Assembly (NCBI RefSeq): GCF_023151555.2
Contig: NZ_CP100427.1
Coordinates: 15,851-79,850, forward strand
Length of the DNA: 64,000 nt
Reading direction: 5' to 3'
From: Photobacterium sp. CCB-ST2H9
GTDB lineage: Bacteria; Pseudomonadota; Gammaproteobacteria; Enterobacterales; Vibrionaceae
The position numbers and the translations under genes are program-made. How positions within the stretch are numbered: position 1 is the first letter of the stretch; each line of letters opens with the position of its first letter. Under the pieces are notes generated by a model that was given only the letters and a program-made list of their open reading frames with translations, was not told where the DNA came from and did no database searches. Positions 18,901-27,178 of the stretch are shown one piece after another.

Positions 18901-20570
18901 ATAGCATCTAGCATGCAGAGTGGTACCCGGCCAGATACATTACCACCGATCCGGTAATCAATTTGGTAAGGTTTCCCGACCTCAATAGCCGTTTCAAGTC
19001 CGTTTCGTGGAATGTATGCCAGACGAGCCGCACTGCCATCATCCAGCACCCCAACATTCGCTGAACCACTTTTCCTATAAACACGATAATAGTGTGCATC
19101 CTGGTTGTTCCAGTCACCTAAGTGGAGGCTGCCGTCCCGGATGACACTAGTCCCTTGCGTGGCAACTGCTCCAATTTCTGCCGGTGTGGGTTTATGAAAC
19201 TCTGTGTAGTATTTTGAACCGTTTGCATATTCGAGAGGATTACTTTCGAAAGGAGTTAATGTATCGAGGATCTCCTGGTTCAAAACTTTGTTATTTGCGG
19301 CAACAGGATCATAAATGTGCTGATACGCGATTGGCCTGAGTTGGTCAGAGGCCAGGTATCCGTCTTTGATGGCTACATTTCCAACGCATCGAGTACCAAT
19401 GAAGTCTATGCCGGCGTCTTGTACATTTGGGGTCTCTGTTGATTTGATTCCAAGCCACGTCTTCCCGTTTATATTAAACGTGACTAATCTCCAAGCCCAA
19501 CCGGCAGTAAAATGACTCCTGATAAACCCGAATGCTTTGTACATGTAGGACTGGTAAGCGGTAACTTCCATGACCTCTATACGAGTTGAAGATGAAGGGC
19601 CTCCGCGTCGAAAAACCAGCTTTCCAATAACTTCAGAGATATCTGAGTTTTCACTCGGACTGAATGGGACAAGTGGGATCACTACTTGTTCGTAATGATT
19701 ATGAAAAGTGAAACTTTCTTTGACGAACCCAGTTCCTGTATAAGACTGAGGTTTACCCAACATATCAGCTTCTGGGTGATAATTGTCGTTGTAAAGTTTA
19801 TTCCAGCCGCCAATCGTCCAGCCGATATCAGGACCCATCCAACGTAAACCAAAATCCCAGAGAGTTTTGCCTGTTTTATCGACAGGAACTACCTCGACAT
19901 ATTTATCGGTACCGCCGGTATACATGCCAAACGTGTTGTTACGGTGAACCTTTGTGGCCTCTGCGGTTACCGAGCCTTTAACTTCTACAGGGCCGTAGAT
20001 TGGACCTCCTGATTTTTTGAAATACTGCTTATGTGGGTCTTTCGTGACGTCTATGTGTGAATCGAGGTCAATTCCTCCAGCGATACGATTCTCTTCAGAG
20101 ATCATTGCATCAGTGAGCTGTTTTGCGCCGGCCGGCACATTCACCTCACAAATAACAACGTGGTGATTTTGTCTGGCCACGGAATCAATCACCTTTAAGG
20201 TGACCGATTCTGCGGTAGCACTTCTATCGACTTGTTTGGTTTTCACACCGTACTCGTAGTAGCCTTCCAAAACTACTGCGCTTTTCTTTCCTGCCGGTAC
20301 AACAACTTCAATAGGGTGTTGCCCTTGCACTGTCAGCGTGTATTTCCCGCGCTCTATGTATGCTGTGTTTTTACCGCCATCATCACCAATGATCAGCTTC
20401 AATCCTTTTCCGATCGTGTAGTTAAACCCACGATAGATGCCCGGCCGTGCGATTCCTTTGAACTTGCGGTTCAGTGATGCTGATGTGAATTGTTCAGCAA
20501 ACGCCAGGTCCGCTATCAGCGGCAAATTATCCTGATCGGAGATGGTCAGAGTGGTTTTATTTATTGTCAT
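15957..20570 (-). CDS. Long tail fibre protein (receptor binding)
   Basis: 1,537 residues from an ATG at 20570, which has AGAAGG just upstream; a GTG at 20582 is a poorer choice. The N-terminal roughly 180 residues should attach to the baseplate. The shaft contains about seven degenerate repeats of the form KPTPEDVGA (for example KPTPAEIGA, KPKPQDIGA, LPKPSVIGA), common in P1/Mu/lambda-type fibres. The C-terminus has PVGHILYTTN and a collar-like tip with HGHSASANDHYHLY, a His-rich motif found in receptor-binding tips. Unlike P1, no fibre chaperone gene or invertible duplicate tip follows; the next gene is the lydA-like holin. Confidence 0.85.
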   Translation of the reverse strand: MTINKTTLTISDQDNLPLIADLAFAEQFTSASLNRKFKGIARPGIYRGFNYTIGKGLKLIIGDDGGKNTAYIERGKYTLTVQGQHPIEVVVPAGKKSAVVLEGYYEYGVKTKQVDRSATAESVTLKVIDSVARQNHHVVICEVNVPAGAKQLTDAMISEENRIAGGIDLDSHIDVTKDPHKQYFKKSGGPIYGPVEVKGSVTAEATKVHRNNTFGMYTGGTDKYVEVVPVDKTGKTLWDFGLRWMGPDIGWTIGGWNKLYNDNYHPEADMLGKPQSYTGTGFVKESFTFHNHYEQVVIPLVPFSPSENSDISEVIGKLVFRRGGPSSSTRIEVMEVTAYQSYMYKAFGFIRSHFTAGWAWRLVTFNINGKTWLGIKSTETPNVQDAGIDFIGTRCVGNVAIKDGYLASDQLRPIAYQHIYDPVAANNKVLNQEILDTLTPFESNPLEYANGSKYYTEFHKPTPAEIGAVATQGTSVIRDGSLHLGDWNNQDAHYYRVYRKSGSANVGVLDDGSAARLAYIPRNGLETAIEVGKPYQIDYRIGGNVSGRVPLCMLDAITWLRHHGFEPDADGAFDLNHLTEENTYTLAGKFINTDLGPGAQILTATLEVTTRIHAAGAKVTQRINHLGKSCIRYMTAAPAVKWTDWAVIYDGNNKPTPEDVGAVSRNGDEMTGSLENHQQNVYMGVSLPTVGENNRNLLRKFRGGKSNTIFHEVVQNSTWEIWTGNEPSRRELRLIAAEQAQLWLSDSRVYAENYKPKPQDIGAYPETGGILKGDLQIEKGDNQKQRISMTEVKGEHGFYIEYQGDKVSNTSCLGTRHNKVDVPFMQIERGSKDVKFLGSTDTDGLVKEQGKRVYSPNNIPKASELGVGDAFLNRYKFVGGLDDYLQSVILLVPDAKTYAARNNGKTLDACSVFGQLVFQRTGGTQRLNTLNINAQSGHTNTIASLHQYGDSVSLCKLVRCVYEGVPWIALMTAENPQSSTLRFIGSTEAIKYPPAGENIAHDVFQKNSLRVVMYKTVGGPNNGAVLNKEINDSIEPYEDEFKLRNGKGEAFYSPSNKPTPEDLNALSTENGGTVKKPVSVLGSVSAYSLVARGTGNSKGLMLLGTDSYTELAPIDSNGVTQWSNSIRWYGSTDWRVGSNNRIFHEGYLPKPSVIGAYSIGEVNSKFKFETSRGFQGATVTQSPDKIWYRIATAKGGNPASAIFTIGGSRAANHSSVTFIASCAYGQNPNLTLISKSHYADIGIHRIRLEYGSTYEDFVVMVEADVDSLDWTVTNAQSFFQDFKINDSIDRNAVMLTLEDKDKSIDTVGGHVYSNGYKVYSAGNKPKASDVNAYSKEESNSKFLGIKTTAENSKKLGGKTLNEVVESITRETITRALLDKMFPVGHILYTTNKNNPSTYEYPGVWELEEDDLVLISTTDEKKLGLMEGENHPAVPVPKHGHSASANDHYHLYQKTDYLTASEVVNAGLAQRAVPDNGWSGWVETGRSSPRTIGIRIHNSSYKTSSATGSISINPSGTDKVTLDVRGKRRNAYIWVRTK

Positions 20571-20578
20571 ATGCCTTC

Positions 20579-21004
20579 TCACGCAATGTTCGTATTAATT
20601 TCAAATTCAACGACCAGGGAACGTCCTGAGTACATCCAAACAGGCTGTGACACACCCACAGCGATCAAGCCTTTTTTACCGTCTAAAATCCCAGCAGAGC
20701 AGAATCGATGTTGCTCTCCCTCTTTGATCTTCCCGGCTGGGATTGTCGCTTTAACGTAAATCGTTCCATTTAGGTATGTGTAAACGGCATCAACGGTCAG
20801 GAATACATTTTTCAAAGCAGCTAAATTCCCTGGAATGTCTTTGGGAATAACTGGTTTCCCATTCACCATCGTGACCAGGTCGTCAGCGAATTGGACTTGC
20901 CCAAATTCGAACACAGTCGGATTCTGAGGGAGTGATGAAAGCGCTCTTTCGTCAAAGTATCTGTTGAGGAGTTTTGCAATGTCTAGACTTGATTTTATTT
21001 CCAT
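20579..21004 (-). CDS. Tail-fibre-associated or baseplate protein (141 aa)
   Basis: No family is recognised. The protein is beta-rich and soluble and lies between the gpI-like gene and the fibre gene, which in contractile phages often holds a fibre connector. The stop lies 9 bases before the fibre ATG. Its start lies 12 bases after an operator-like motif that also supplies the stop codon of the upstream gene. Confidence 0.55.
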   Translation of the reverse strand: MEIKSSLDIAKLLNRYFDERALSSLPQNPTVFEFGQVQFADDLVTMVNGKPVIPKDIPGNLAALKNVFLTVDAVYTYLNGTIYVKATIPAGKIKEGEQHRFCSAGILDGKKGLIAVGVSQPVWMYSGRSLVVEFEINTNIA

Positions 21005-21015
21005 TTTGATACCAT

Positions 21016-21024
21016 GTTAGGAAA
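21016..21024 (-). promoter_or_regulatory. C1-type operator motif overlapping a stop codon
   Basis: TTTCCTAAC on the minus strand. Its TAA is the stop codon of the 275-aa baseplate gene, and the next start codon lies 12 bases further on. Confidence 0.55.
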
Positions 21025-21844
21025 AATTCAGATAATTAAAATCCACGTTGAGCGCATCAACATGTTGGACATCCATTTGATAGGTTGTAGGTGTTTGAAG
21101 CTCCCTGCTGTTGTTGAATACAAGCAGAGTGCTGGTTGTGTCATGGGCAGAAACTGACTCCTGCTTCTCTTTTACGATGGGGGCATATGTGACAGTTGAA
21201 GAGGCTATAGAAATTGTTTCAATATTCTCATAAAGAACAAAATCCAGCTTGTATTGCTGGCCTTCACAGACAATCCGTAATGGAATTAGGGGGTATACGA
21301 TACGGCGAAGCTCTTCTTCAAATCGCCTCATATCCTCTTCGGTATTTCCGTATACTTCACGAACTTCGTTCAAAGGGACCCTGAGAACGCCCCGGCTTGT
21401 CATAAACCACTCGTCCGCAGGTATTTGCTCCATGTCCAGCTCAGATTCGATTACAAATCTGGTGCCATACGGGAAGACATCCTGGTCAATGGGGGCAAAG
21501 AACGGCTGCCATGCTACCGATAGCCCTCCGAATTCTCGCCGTAGAGTGCCAGTGAGAGGATACACAGTCCTTTTTTGGTGTATCTCATCTTGCCGTTGCA
21601 TCAGGACTAACGGGATATCTTCATCATCGACCTGGCCCAACGCGAAAAAATCACCCAATTCATTCAGCAGAACATCCATGTCTTCCTTGGCCATTTCAAA
21701 AAGCGACACTCGACGCTTCAAACGATCCAGGATTGGTTCCACGTGTGATTCCAGGACAGCTTGAATGGCATTCGCTAGATCAACCCACATTGGATGCTTT
21801 TGCTTTTCAGGGGTCAGTCGCTCTTTAAGCCAGTTATTTTTCAC
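21017..21844 (-). CDS. Baseplate wedge protein, gpI-like by position (275 aa)
   Basis: It directly follows the gpJ-like baseplate gene, where P2-like and Mu-like phages place gpI. The N-terminal part (MWVDLANAIQAVLESHVEPILDR...) is helical and the C-terminal part is beta-rich, consistent with a wedge protein that bridges gpJ and the fibre. I see no diagnostic motif, so the functional name is inferred from order. Confidence 0.55.
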   Translation of the reverse strand: MKNNWLKERLTPEKQKHPMWVDLANAIQAVLESHVEPILDRLKRRVSLFEMAKEDMDVLLNELGDFFALGQVDDEDIPLVLMQRQDEIHQKRTVYPLTGTLRREFGGLSVAWQPFFAPIDQDVFPYGTRFVIESELDMEQIPADEWFMTSRGVLRVPLNEVREVYGNTEEDMRRFEEELRRIVYPLIPLRIVCEGQQYKLDFVLYENIETISIASSTVTYAPIVKEKQESVSAHDTTSTLLVFNNSRELQTPTTYQMDVQHVDALNVDFNYLNFS

Positions 21845-21853
21845 GGCGCCCCC

Positions 21854-23233
21854 TTAGTATGTGAATTCGACTGTGGAAGCTTCAATGTCCAGATAGCTGT
21901 AGTGACCAACATCGACTTTCTCTGGCATGTTGCTGGTTGTCACTCGAAACTCCTGAATAAAGGCCTGTGCTTTGATACTGGTGATGAATTCCCAAACTTC
22001 ATCAATTGGGATGCGTGCGGCTTTCCCTTTCACCCCTTTGCCAAACTTCTTGTTGAGCTCCTTACGTACAAAGATCTCTGCATCATCCGGCCGGCCATTA
22101 ACTTTCACTTTACCTGTTACTTGGATTGTGAATGGTATGTCGATACGCTTCCTCCATATGTACCCTTCGTTATATGCCTCTCGGCCAGAGAAGAGTTGCA
22201 TGATTTCTTCAGCTAATTTCTCGTCTGTCTTCACGTCCGAATACGCAGAGATGAAGATTTTGTTTATGTTTTTGATATTTATCCCATTTAGTTTTTCTTC
22301 TTCAGCCTCTCCCCATACCGACAGCCAAATAATTCCGCCAACGTTATCTGAGATGAACTGGCGATAGTCACCATCCCAGGCGATTTGATTGTCGTAACTG
22401 GTTAAGTATTGGGCTCCTCGCCGCACATCTTCAATAGAAGCTCCCTGGGCGCCACCAGTGATCGATGTTCCTGTAATAACCTGGATGTCCTTATTCAGGC
22501 CTTCTGCTTCACCTATGAACTGTAGCGGCTGGTTATCTAACAGAGTTGTTTCACCCTGGGTGAGTCGTACCTTTAGCTTGATCTCATCGCCAGTGGCAAT
22601 GGCTTTGCCGTTAGTGCCATTACCGAACCTGACTCCTAATTGACGTGTGCTGGTGAAAAACTCCATGTACACAGTACTATTGGGGCCTGTGTTTCTGTAC
22701 TTATACCGCTCTTCCCAAAGCTGGCCATTTACGTAAACAGAAATGGAATGAGCCTGTTTAGTTAACTCTTTGCTTAGCAGAACGCTATACCATTTCCCCC
22801 CGCTTGCTACGATCTCAACAATTTCCTCGATTGCCAGTTGTGAAATCGCAGCCGGCAGCGTTTCCCCCGGGTTTACTTCCAGGGCGGATGTAAAAATGTA
22901 TTCCAGCAATGATTTGCTGATTAAGTGAGTATCCTGGGGGATTGACACTCGTTTATTGCCTTTGTTGGTTACGAGTGCCTGGCCAGTGGATGGTGAAATT
23001 TTTAAACCTACATATCCACGGTCTTCAGCTCCTGCCAACACACTGGATTCAAGTGTGGCTTTAGAAATAAAAGTTTCCTGCAATCTTCTCCGAGCGAAAT
23101 TTTCGCACCTTCTGATTGCTTGGCTGACGAACAGAGAGATACCCTTAACAAATTGAGTACCGATATGTCGTTTCCACCAGCTTGATTTGTTCAGCTGATC
23201 ATCAAAATCTTGGTGTACGTCTTGTTGACTCAT
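21854..23233 (-). CDS. Baseplate J-like wedge protein
   Basis: 459 residues with features of gpJ/gp6-type baseplate wedge proteins: a helical N-terminus, the central VRFGNGTNGKAIATGDEIKLKVRLTQG region near 205-230, then GGAQGASIEDVRRGAQYL (about 262-279), which is the typical 'G..E..e.iR..A' segment of this family. A C-terminal FVRKELNKKFGKGVKG also fits. It overlaps the gp25-like gene by one base and precedes the gpI-like gene, the conserved order of contractile tails. Confidence 0.8.
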   Translation of the reverse strand: MSQQDVHQDFDDQLNKSSWWKRHIGTQFVKGISLFVSQAIRRCENFARRRLQETFISKATLESSVLAGAEDRGYVGLKISPSTGQALVTNKGNKRVSIPQDTHLISKSLLEYIFTSALEVNPGETLPAAISQLAIEEIVEIVASGGKWYSVLLSKELTKQAHSISVYVNGQLWEERYKYRNTGPNSTVYMEFFTSTRQLGVRFGNGTNGKAIATGDEIKLKVRLTQGETTLLDNQPLQFIGEAEGLNKDIQVITGTSITGGAQGASIEDVRRGAQYLTSYDNQIAWDGDYRQFISDNVGGIIWLSVWGEAEEEKLNGINIKNINKIFISAYSDVKTDEKLAEEIMQLFSGREAYNEGYIWRKRIDIPFTIQVTGKVKVNGRPDDAEIFVRKELNKKFGKGVKGKAARIPIDEVWEFITSIKAQAFIQEFRVTTSNMPEKVDVGHYSYLDIEASTVEFTY

Positions 23234-23571
23234 CAGAGATTCACCCTGTTACTATGCATGCCAAATGGTGTGCCAATGGTGATATGAAATAAGTCTTTTT
23301 CTGCCGGCTCGCAGAGGATGGAGGTAACGGGTATTTCCGGTAAGTCCAGCGGGAGCTTCAGTAAAATAGAATTTTCAATGGCTGGCGCTGACAGCTCGGG
23401 CTCGTGTCGATACTGATTTAAGGGGTGTCCCCATGATGGATTGCCGTAAACAGTGCCGACTGGCGTTGAAAACCATTCACGGAGTTGTTCAAGACGGGCT
23501 TCGCCCCCTTCGTGGACAATTACGCCGGCGGCGTCGGATTCCATCAGGAATGATATCTCTACAAGTTTCAT
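23233..23571 (-). CDS. Baseplate wedge protein, gp25/W-like
   Basis: 112 residues with the gp25-like signature: RLEQLREWFSTPVGTVYGNPSWGHPLNQY near the middle, where T4 gp25 and P2 W have the 'L.T.pGer....fG' segment. In the virion this small protein ties the baseplate wedge to the sheath. It lies directly upstream of the gpJ-like gene, as in other contractile tails and in type VI secretion clusters (TssE). Confidence 0.8.
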   Translation of the reverse strand: MKLVEISFLMESDAAGVIVHEGGEARLEQLREWFSTPVGTVYGNPSWGHPLNQYRHEPELSAPAIENSILLKLPLDLPEIPVTSILCEPAEKDLFHITIGTPFGMHSNRVNL

Positions 23572-23576
23572 ATCCG

Positions 23577-26228
23577 CTATTCCATATCCAGCGATATTGC
23601 ACGCAGGTACTGATCATTGAAGTCAGATGGAATTCCGGACCCTGCTTTTTCTCGTAGGATCGCACTTGAATTGTTGGATAGGTTGGTCGCAGATTTTTCA
23701 GTTTTAGATATGCTGCCGTTAGATTGTGCCAAGTTTTCAAGCAGAGCTCTACTTTTACTGTCTAAACTGACAACACGCTCTGAATCCGAGTTCGATTTTT
23801 CGGAAGTATGTTGTTGAATTTCTGGCATGTTTTTAATGGCTGGTACAGTGTCAACAATACTTTGAGGCTGCATGAAAACAGATTGAATACTGTCTTGAGC
23901 ATTGGAGTACATTTTAGTGAGCGTTTCAGAACCAGAGACTAGCCAGTCAGGGGCCATACTTTTAACTGATTGAGCCACTTCCCCTGCTGCTTCCTTCGCA
24001 TCTTCCCAAACTTCTGAAGCCTGAACACTTAAAGAATCGTCATTGCCGATTGATTGACTGAGTTTTTCTCCAGCTGCATTCCCGAGCCATTCTCCGCCCA
24101 TAGAGCCGGCTATGGATCCGATGATGCCTCCAATGACCGTACCAACAATGGGAACAACAGATCCAATTGCGGCGCCAGCCATCCCTCCGGCCATAGCCCC
24201 ACCCATCGAACCGATAGCAGGGGCCGCGGTTTGAACTGCTTTTTGGCTGAAGTTCAGATCATCACGATCTTTGAGTTCATTATATTTGGAGTACGCGGTT
24301 ATCGCGCCAGATACGCCGGCAGCGCCTTTGCCCAAGATTTTTAATGCAGTGGCGCCTTTTGATGCTCCTGCCGCCACTGTATATGCGCCTCCAGGCTTCA
24401 GCCCGGCCAAAGCTTTCCCCTCAACTGATGGCATTACGCGAGCCTTGGGGCTGGTGAGCTTATCTGCAATAGACGCAGAGGCATTACCACCGGGCTTTAG
24501 CCTATTTCGATACTTTTCTGGCTTTGTCGTTTTTGCATGCCCGCTTTCCTCACCGGTAATCGATATTCTTTTCCCGCCATTGGCTTTTGCAGAGGTTGGT
24601 CGGCCCTTTGCTCCTTTCCGGCCGCGTTTCTTACCTCGTTTCCCGGCTCTTTCTCCTCCGAATGAGATCAGGTCACCTATTCCATCTAATAAGCCGCTTT
24701 CATTCCCTGATTTTTGAAACGCAGAGATCAAGTCATCTACTTTGCTCAGCAACTGGCTATGGAATTTTGCGTCATCAGCACTTAGCTCACGCAATACCTC
24801 AATGTTTTGATTACGTAGGCTCTCTGCTTTGGCTTGTATGGTTTTTGAATTCGAAACAGAAGCAGCTGCAGCTGTTGGGCCTGGCATTGACGCTGGCACT
24901 TGCACCCCTGCTGCAGAGGTGTTTGTCTGATAATTGTTGGCTCCTTCCGTTGACTGTTTATTAAACCTTTCTGCCAGCCACCCCTTCATTTTGGATGCTT
25001 TGCTTGTGGCGGATTTGCCCAAATCAGTAACCTTTTCTACTGACTCCAGGCTGGCATCCAGCACTTGTTTTGCGGCGTAGTAATATGATCCCCCAAGTCC
25101 TACACCTGCTCCTTCGACCACGTTTGACTCACCCATATCAGAGCTTTGCTTCACGAGTTCCAAAGATGCATTGCTGGCAGTAGCCATTTTCTCTACCAAG
25201 CGGCCGAGCAATGTGGTTTGTTTCTCTTGTTCGTGCTGCTCTAAAAACTGGGCTTTCTTGTTGTACTGCTCAGACTGTTCCTTACTGGCATATTTGCCGT
25301 CTGGCCGTCTAATTCGGCCTTTTTCATCTTTCCAGAATTTGGCTAAATCGGAAATTTCGCTGGTGGAAGAATGAGTGAATTTTTCTTCTTTTCCGATTTC
25401 ATTCTGGATTTTTGTCGGAGATGCGGCCGGGCCGTCAGTCACCCTTTCACCAGGACTTATTGAAGTGCTGGAGTTCTTGGTATTGTCTTCAACTCTAATG
25501 GCAGAATTTTCATATCGTGCAGACTGACGTAGGTTTTCAGAATTGAGTTCTGTTGTCTCTACATTTGATTCGCTCTGATTTTCTGCAATTCGTTTGGTTT
25601 CGTTTCTGATTTCGTCGCCGGGCCTATTAGTAACCTGCAGCTTACTGGCGTCAGCATATGACGTATGTGTGTCTGTAGAGTGCCTGGATTCAGAGTAACT
25701 GTTGGATTGGTTTTCTTCAGATGAACTCTGACTGCTCTGCTGGTTGCTGATATTCCCTTGAGTGGCATTTTTATTCAGATTTCTTATTTCTGATAAAATG
25801 CTGGTCATACCTGCTAATCCACCCGGTGGCGCAGATTCAGCCCCTACATTGACCGAATTTGATATTTTTTCTGCTGATGTTCCAGAGTGTGTTAATTCCC
25901 CAATTAAATCCCCATTTGGTCCTATTTTATCACCTGTAGGGTTGTTTTCGTCTCCCTTGGGGTCGGGTTCGTCACCATTTGGGCTTGTGTTTACTGTGGT
26001 GCTTTTATCTGAAGCTGATTGTTGGGGATTGTTCTGGGTTTCTTTGTTCCCATTTGTTCCGTATTTTTCACCAATTGGTTCCGAATTGGTTCTGGTTTGT
26101 TTTTCCTTCAGGACCGCGGTTATATTTGCAATCGCCGCCAATTCCCTGTCGCTGCACTCTCGAATTGATCTATCAATGGCCTCTAAATCACCATGCTCTA
26201 TAAACTCACCAACTGTCATTTTTTGCAT
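23577..26228 (-). CDS. Tape-measure-like / DNA-injection structural protein (883 aa)
   Basis: The gene follows the tail-chaperone gene by one base and precedes the gp25-like gene, the standard slot of the tape measure protein. Residues 1-300 are low complexity and rich in Asn, Ser, Glu and Gly, including a run of short P-x-GD repeats near 70-105. A Lys/Arg/Gly-rich basic patch lies near 530-560. A glycine-zipper-like hydrophobic region near 680-735 (AMAGGMAGAAIGSVVPIVGTV type) resembles membrane-interacting tape measure or injection proteins. P1 Sit is a possible analogue, but I see no transglycosylase motif. Confidence 0.6.
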   Translation of the reverse strand: MQKMTVGEFIEHGDLEAIDRSIRECSDRELAAIANITAVLKEKQTRTNSEPIGEKYGTNGNKETQNNPQQSASDKSTTVNTSPNGDEPDPKGDENNPTGDKIGPNGDLIGELTHSGTSAEKISNSVNVGAESAPPGGLAGMTSILSEIRNLNKNATQGNISNQQSSQSSSEENQSNSYSESRHSTDTHTSYADASKLQVTNRPGDEIRNETKRIAENQSESNVETTELNSENLRQSARYENSAIRVEDNTKNSSTSISPGERVTDGPAASPTKIQNEIGKEEKFTHSSTSEISDLAKFWKDEKGRIRRPDGKYASKEQSEQYNKKAQFLEQHEQEKQTTLLGRLVEKMATASNASLELVKQSSDMGESNVVEGAGVGLGGSYYYAAKQVLDASLESVEKVTDLGKSATSKASKMKGWLAERFNKQSTEGANNYQTNTSAAGVQVPASMPGPTAAAASVSNSKTIQAKAESLRNQNIEVLRELSADDAKFHSQLLSKVDDLISAFQKSGNESGLLDGIGDLISFGGERAGKRGKKRGRKGAKGRPTSAKANGGKRISITGEESGHAKTTKPEKYRNRLKPGGNASASIADKLTSPKARVMPSVEGKALAGLKPGGAYTVAAGASKGATALKILGKGAAGVSGAITAYSKYNELKDRDDLNFSQKAVQTAAPAIGSMGGAMAGGMAGAAIGSVVPIVGTVIGGIIGSIAGSMGGEWLGNAAGEKLSQSIGNDDSLSVQASEVWEDAKEAAGEVAQSVKSMAPDWLVSGSETLTKMYSNAQDSIQSVFMQPQSIVDTVPAIKNMPEIQQHTSEKSNSDSERVVSLDSKSRALLENLAQSNGSISKTEKSATNLSNNSSAILREKAGSGIPSDFNDQYLRAISLDME

Positions 26229-26229
26229 T

Positions 26230-26380
26230 TTAATTCAATCCGAATTTCTTGATCTTATCTCGTAAAGCTTCGTCTAACCGAATGGCCAAAAATGCATTGA
26301 GCGACATCACAGCGCTTGTCGGCTGACCGCCATAGATAGACAGGTTTTCGACGACATTAAGCCATCCAGTAATGTCAAAG
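26230..26380 (-). other. Candidate +1 programmed frameshift site and 48-codon extension
   Basis: The 264-aa gene ends ACG CTT TGA, followed by C. CTT TGA C is exactly the slippery stop of the RF2 (prfB) +1 frameshift. A +1 shift at CTT reads GAC ATT ACT and continues for 48 codons to a TAA at 26230-26232, two bases before the next ATG. The extension reads as real protein (DITGWLNVVENLSIYGGQ, later LRDKIKKFGLN) and has no start codon of its own at its beginning. No prfB-like Shine-Dalgarno stimulator sits just upstream. Confidence 0.65.
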
Positions 26381-27169
26381 CGTTTGAATGAAGTGGTCGC
26401 ATTGAAAGGGAAACATCAGCGGCCTTACGCCCTCTCCCTCCTTCAACTCACGTTCGACAACCAACAGGTATACACCGTCGTGGTACGTTGTAGCCAAACC
26501 GTGCACCAGCAATTTTTTAGCCTGGTGGACTTTGGCCATGAGCGAACGATATTCAGTACCAATTTTTAGTTTGCTGATTATTGAGTATCGCTTGTCTGCT
26601 GCATCGTCAGGGTCGTCTGGCTCACCCTTAATCCGTAGTGAATAAATCAGTTGCTGCATGGAGATTTTTGAAGTCAGCTGCTTATACTCAATACTCTCTT
26701 TCTCGTGCTGCCCCCTTTCCAATCTGGTTAATTCGATCGCTTCCAGTGACTGTCCATTTAGAGGGACCACTTCTGCTTTCACAACCTCATCAGCATAATC
26801 AAACTCAATCGGTACGGACGGCTTGCGGCTCAATGTGACTGCAGTGTCTCCGAGATCAACCAGGTTCAAATCCAGGTACACATCCTCCTCATTTTCGCTA
26901 AACCGGTATGACACGGTTGTATCCTCATTGCTGTTGATGAAGATCCACCACAAGGCTGTTCGTCTGTCTTCGCCGGTCCAGAATGCTGAGTCGTTTAATG
27001 AACCTTGTTTTTTTAAATCCTGCAGAGTGTTTAAATACAGAGTTGTTGCCGATTCCTCTAAGTGGGGGTTTTGATCAGCAATTAACATGCAATCAGATAC
27101 ATCAGGGGCACGAAATGAAATTTTTGTTTTTGGGTTACTTGGGAGTGGAAATTCAGGGATATTCAGCAT
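26375..27169 (-). CDS. Tail assembly chaperone / T4 gp26-like baseplate hub assembly protein
   Basis: 264 residues in the zero frame, or 312 with the +1 extension. The N-terminus, MLNIPEFPLPS followed by KISFRAPDVSDCMLIA, and the C-terminal RPLMFPFQCDHFIQT resemble the T4 gp26-type baseplate/tail assembly proteins that many contractile phages place between tube and tape measure. Those proteins often exist as short and frameshifted long forms. The gene starts 9 bases after the upstream stop. Function is inferred from position, the frameshift and limited motif similarity. Confidence 0.6.
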   Translation of the reverse strand: MLNIPEFPLPSNPKTKISFRAPDVSDCMLIADQNPHLEESATTLYLNTLQDLKKQGSLNDSAFWTGEDRRTALWWIFINSNEDTTVSYRFSENEEDVYLDLNLVDLGDTAVTLSRKPSVPIEFDYADEVVKAEVVPLNGQSLEAIELTRLERGQHEKESIEYKQLTSKISMQQLIYSLRIKGEPDDPDDAADKRYSIISKLKIGTEYRSLMAKVHQAKKLLVHGLATTYHDGVYLLVVERELKEGEGVRPLMFPFQCDHFIQTL

Positions 27170-27178
27170 GATGAGTCA

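Noticed and set aside
24271..24717. Long plus-strand ORF (148 codons) opposite the 883-aa gene
   Set aside because: It is fully antisense to a well-supported gene with better coding character and lacks a ribosome binding site and known motifs.
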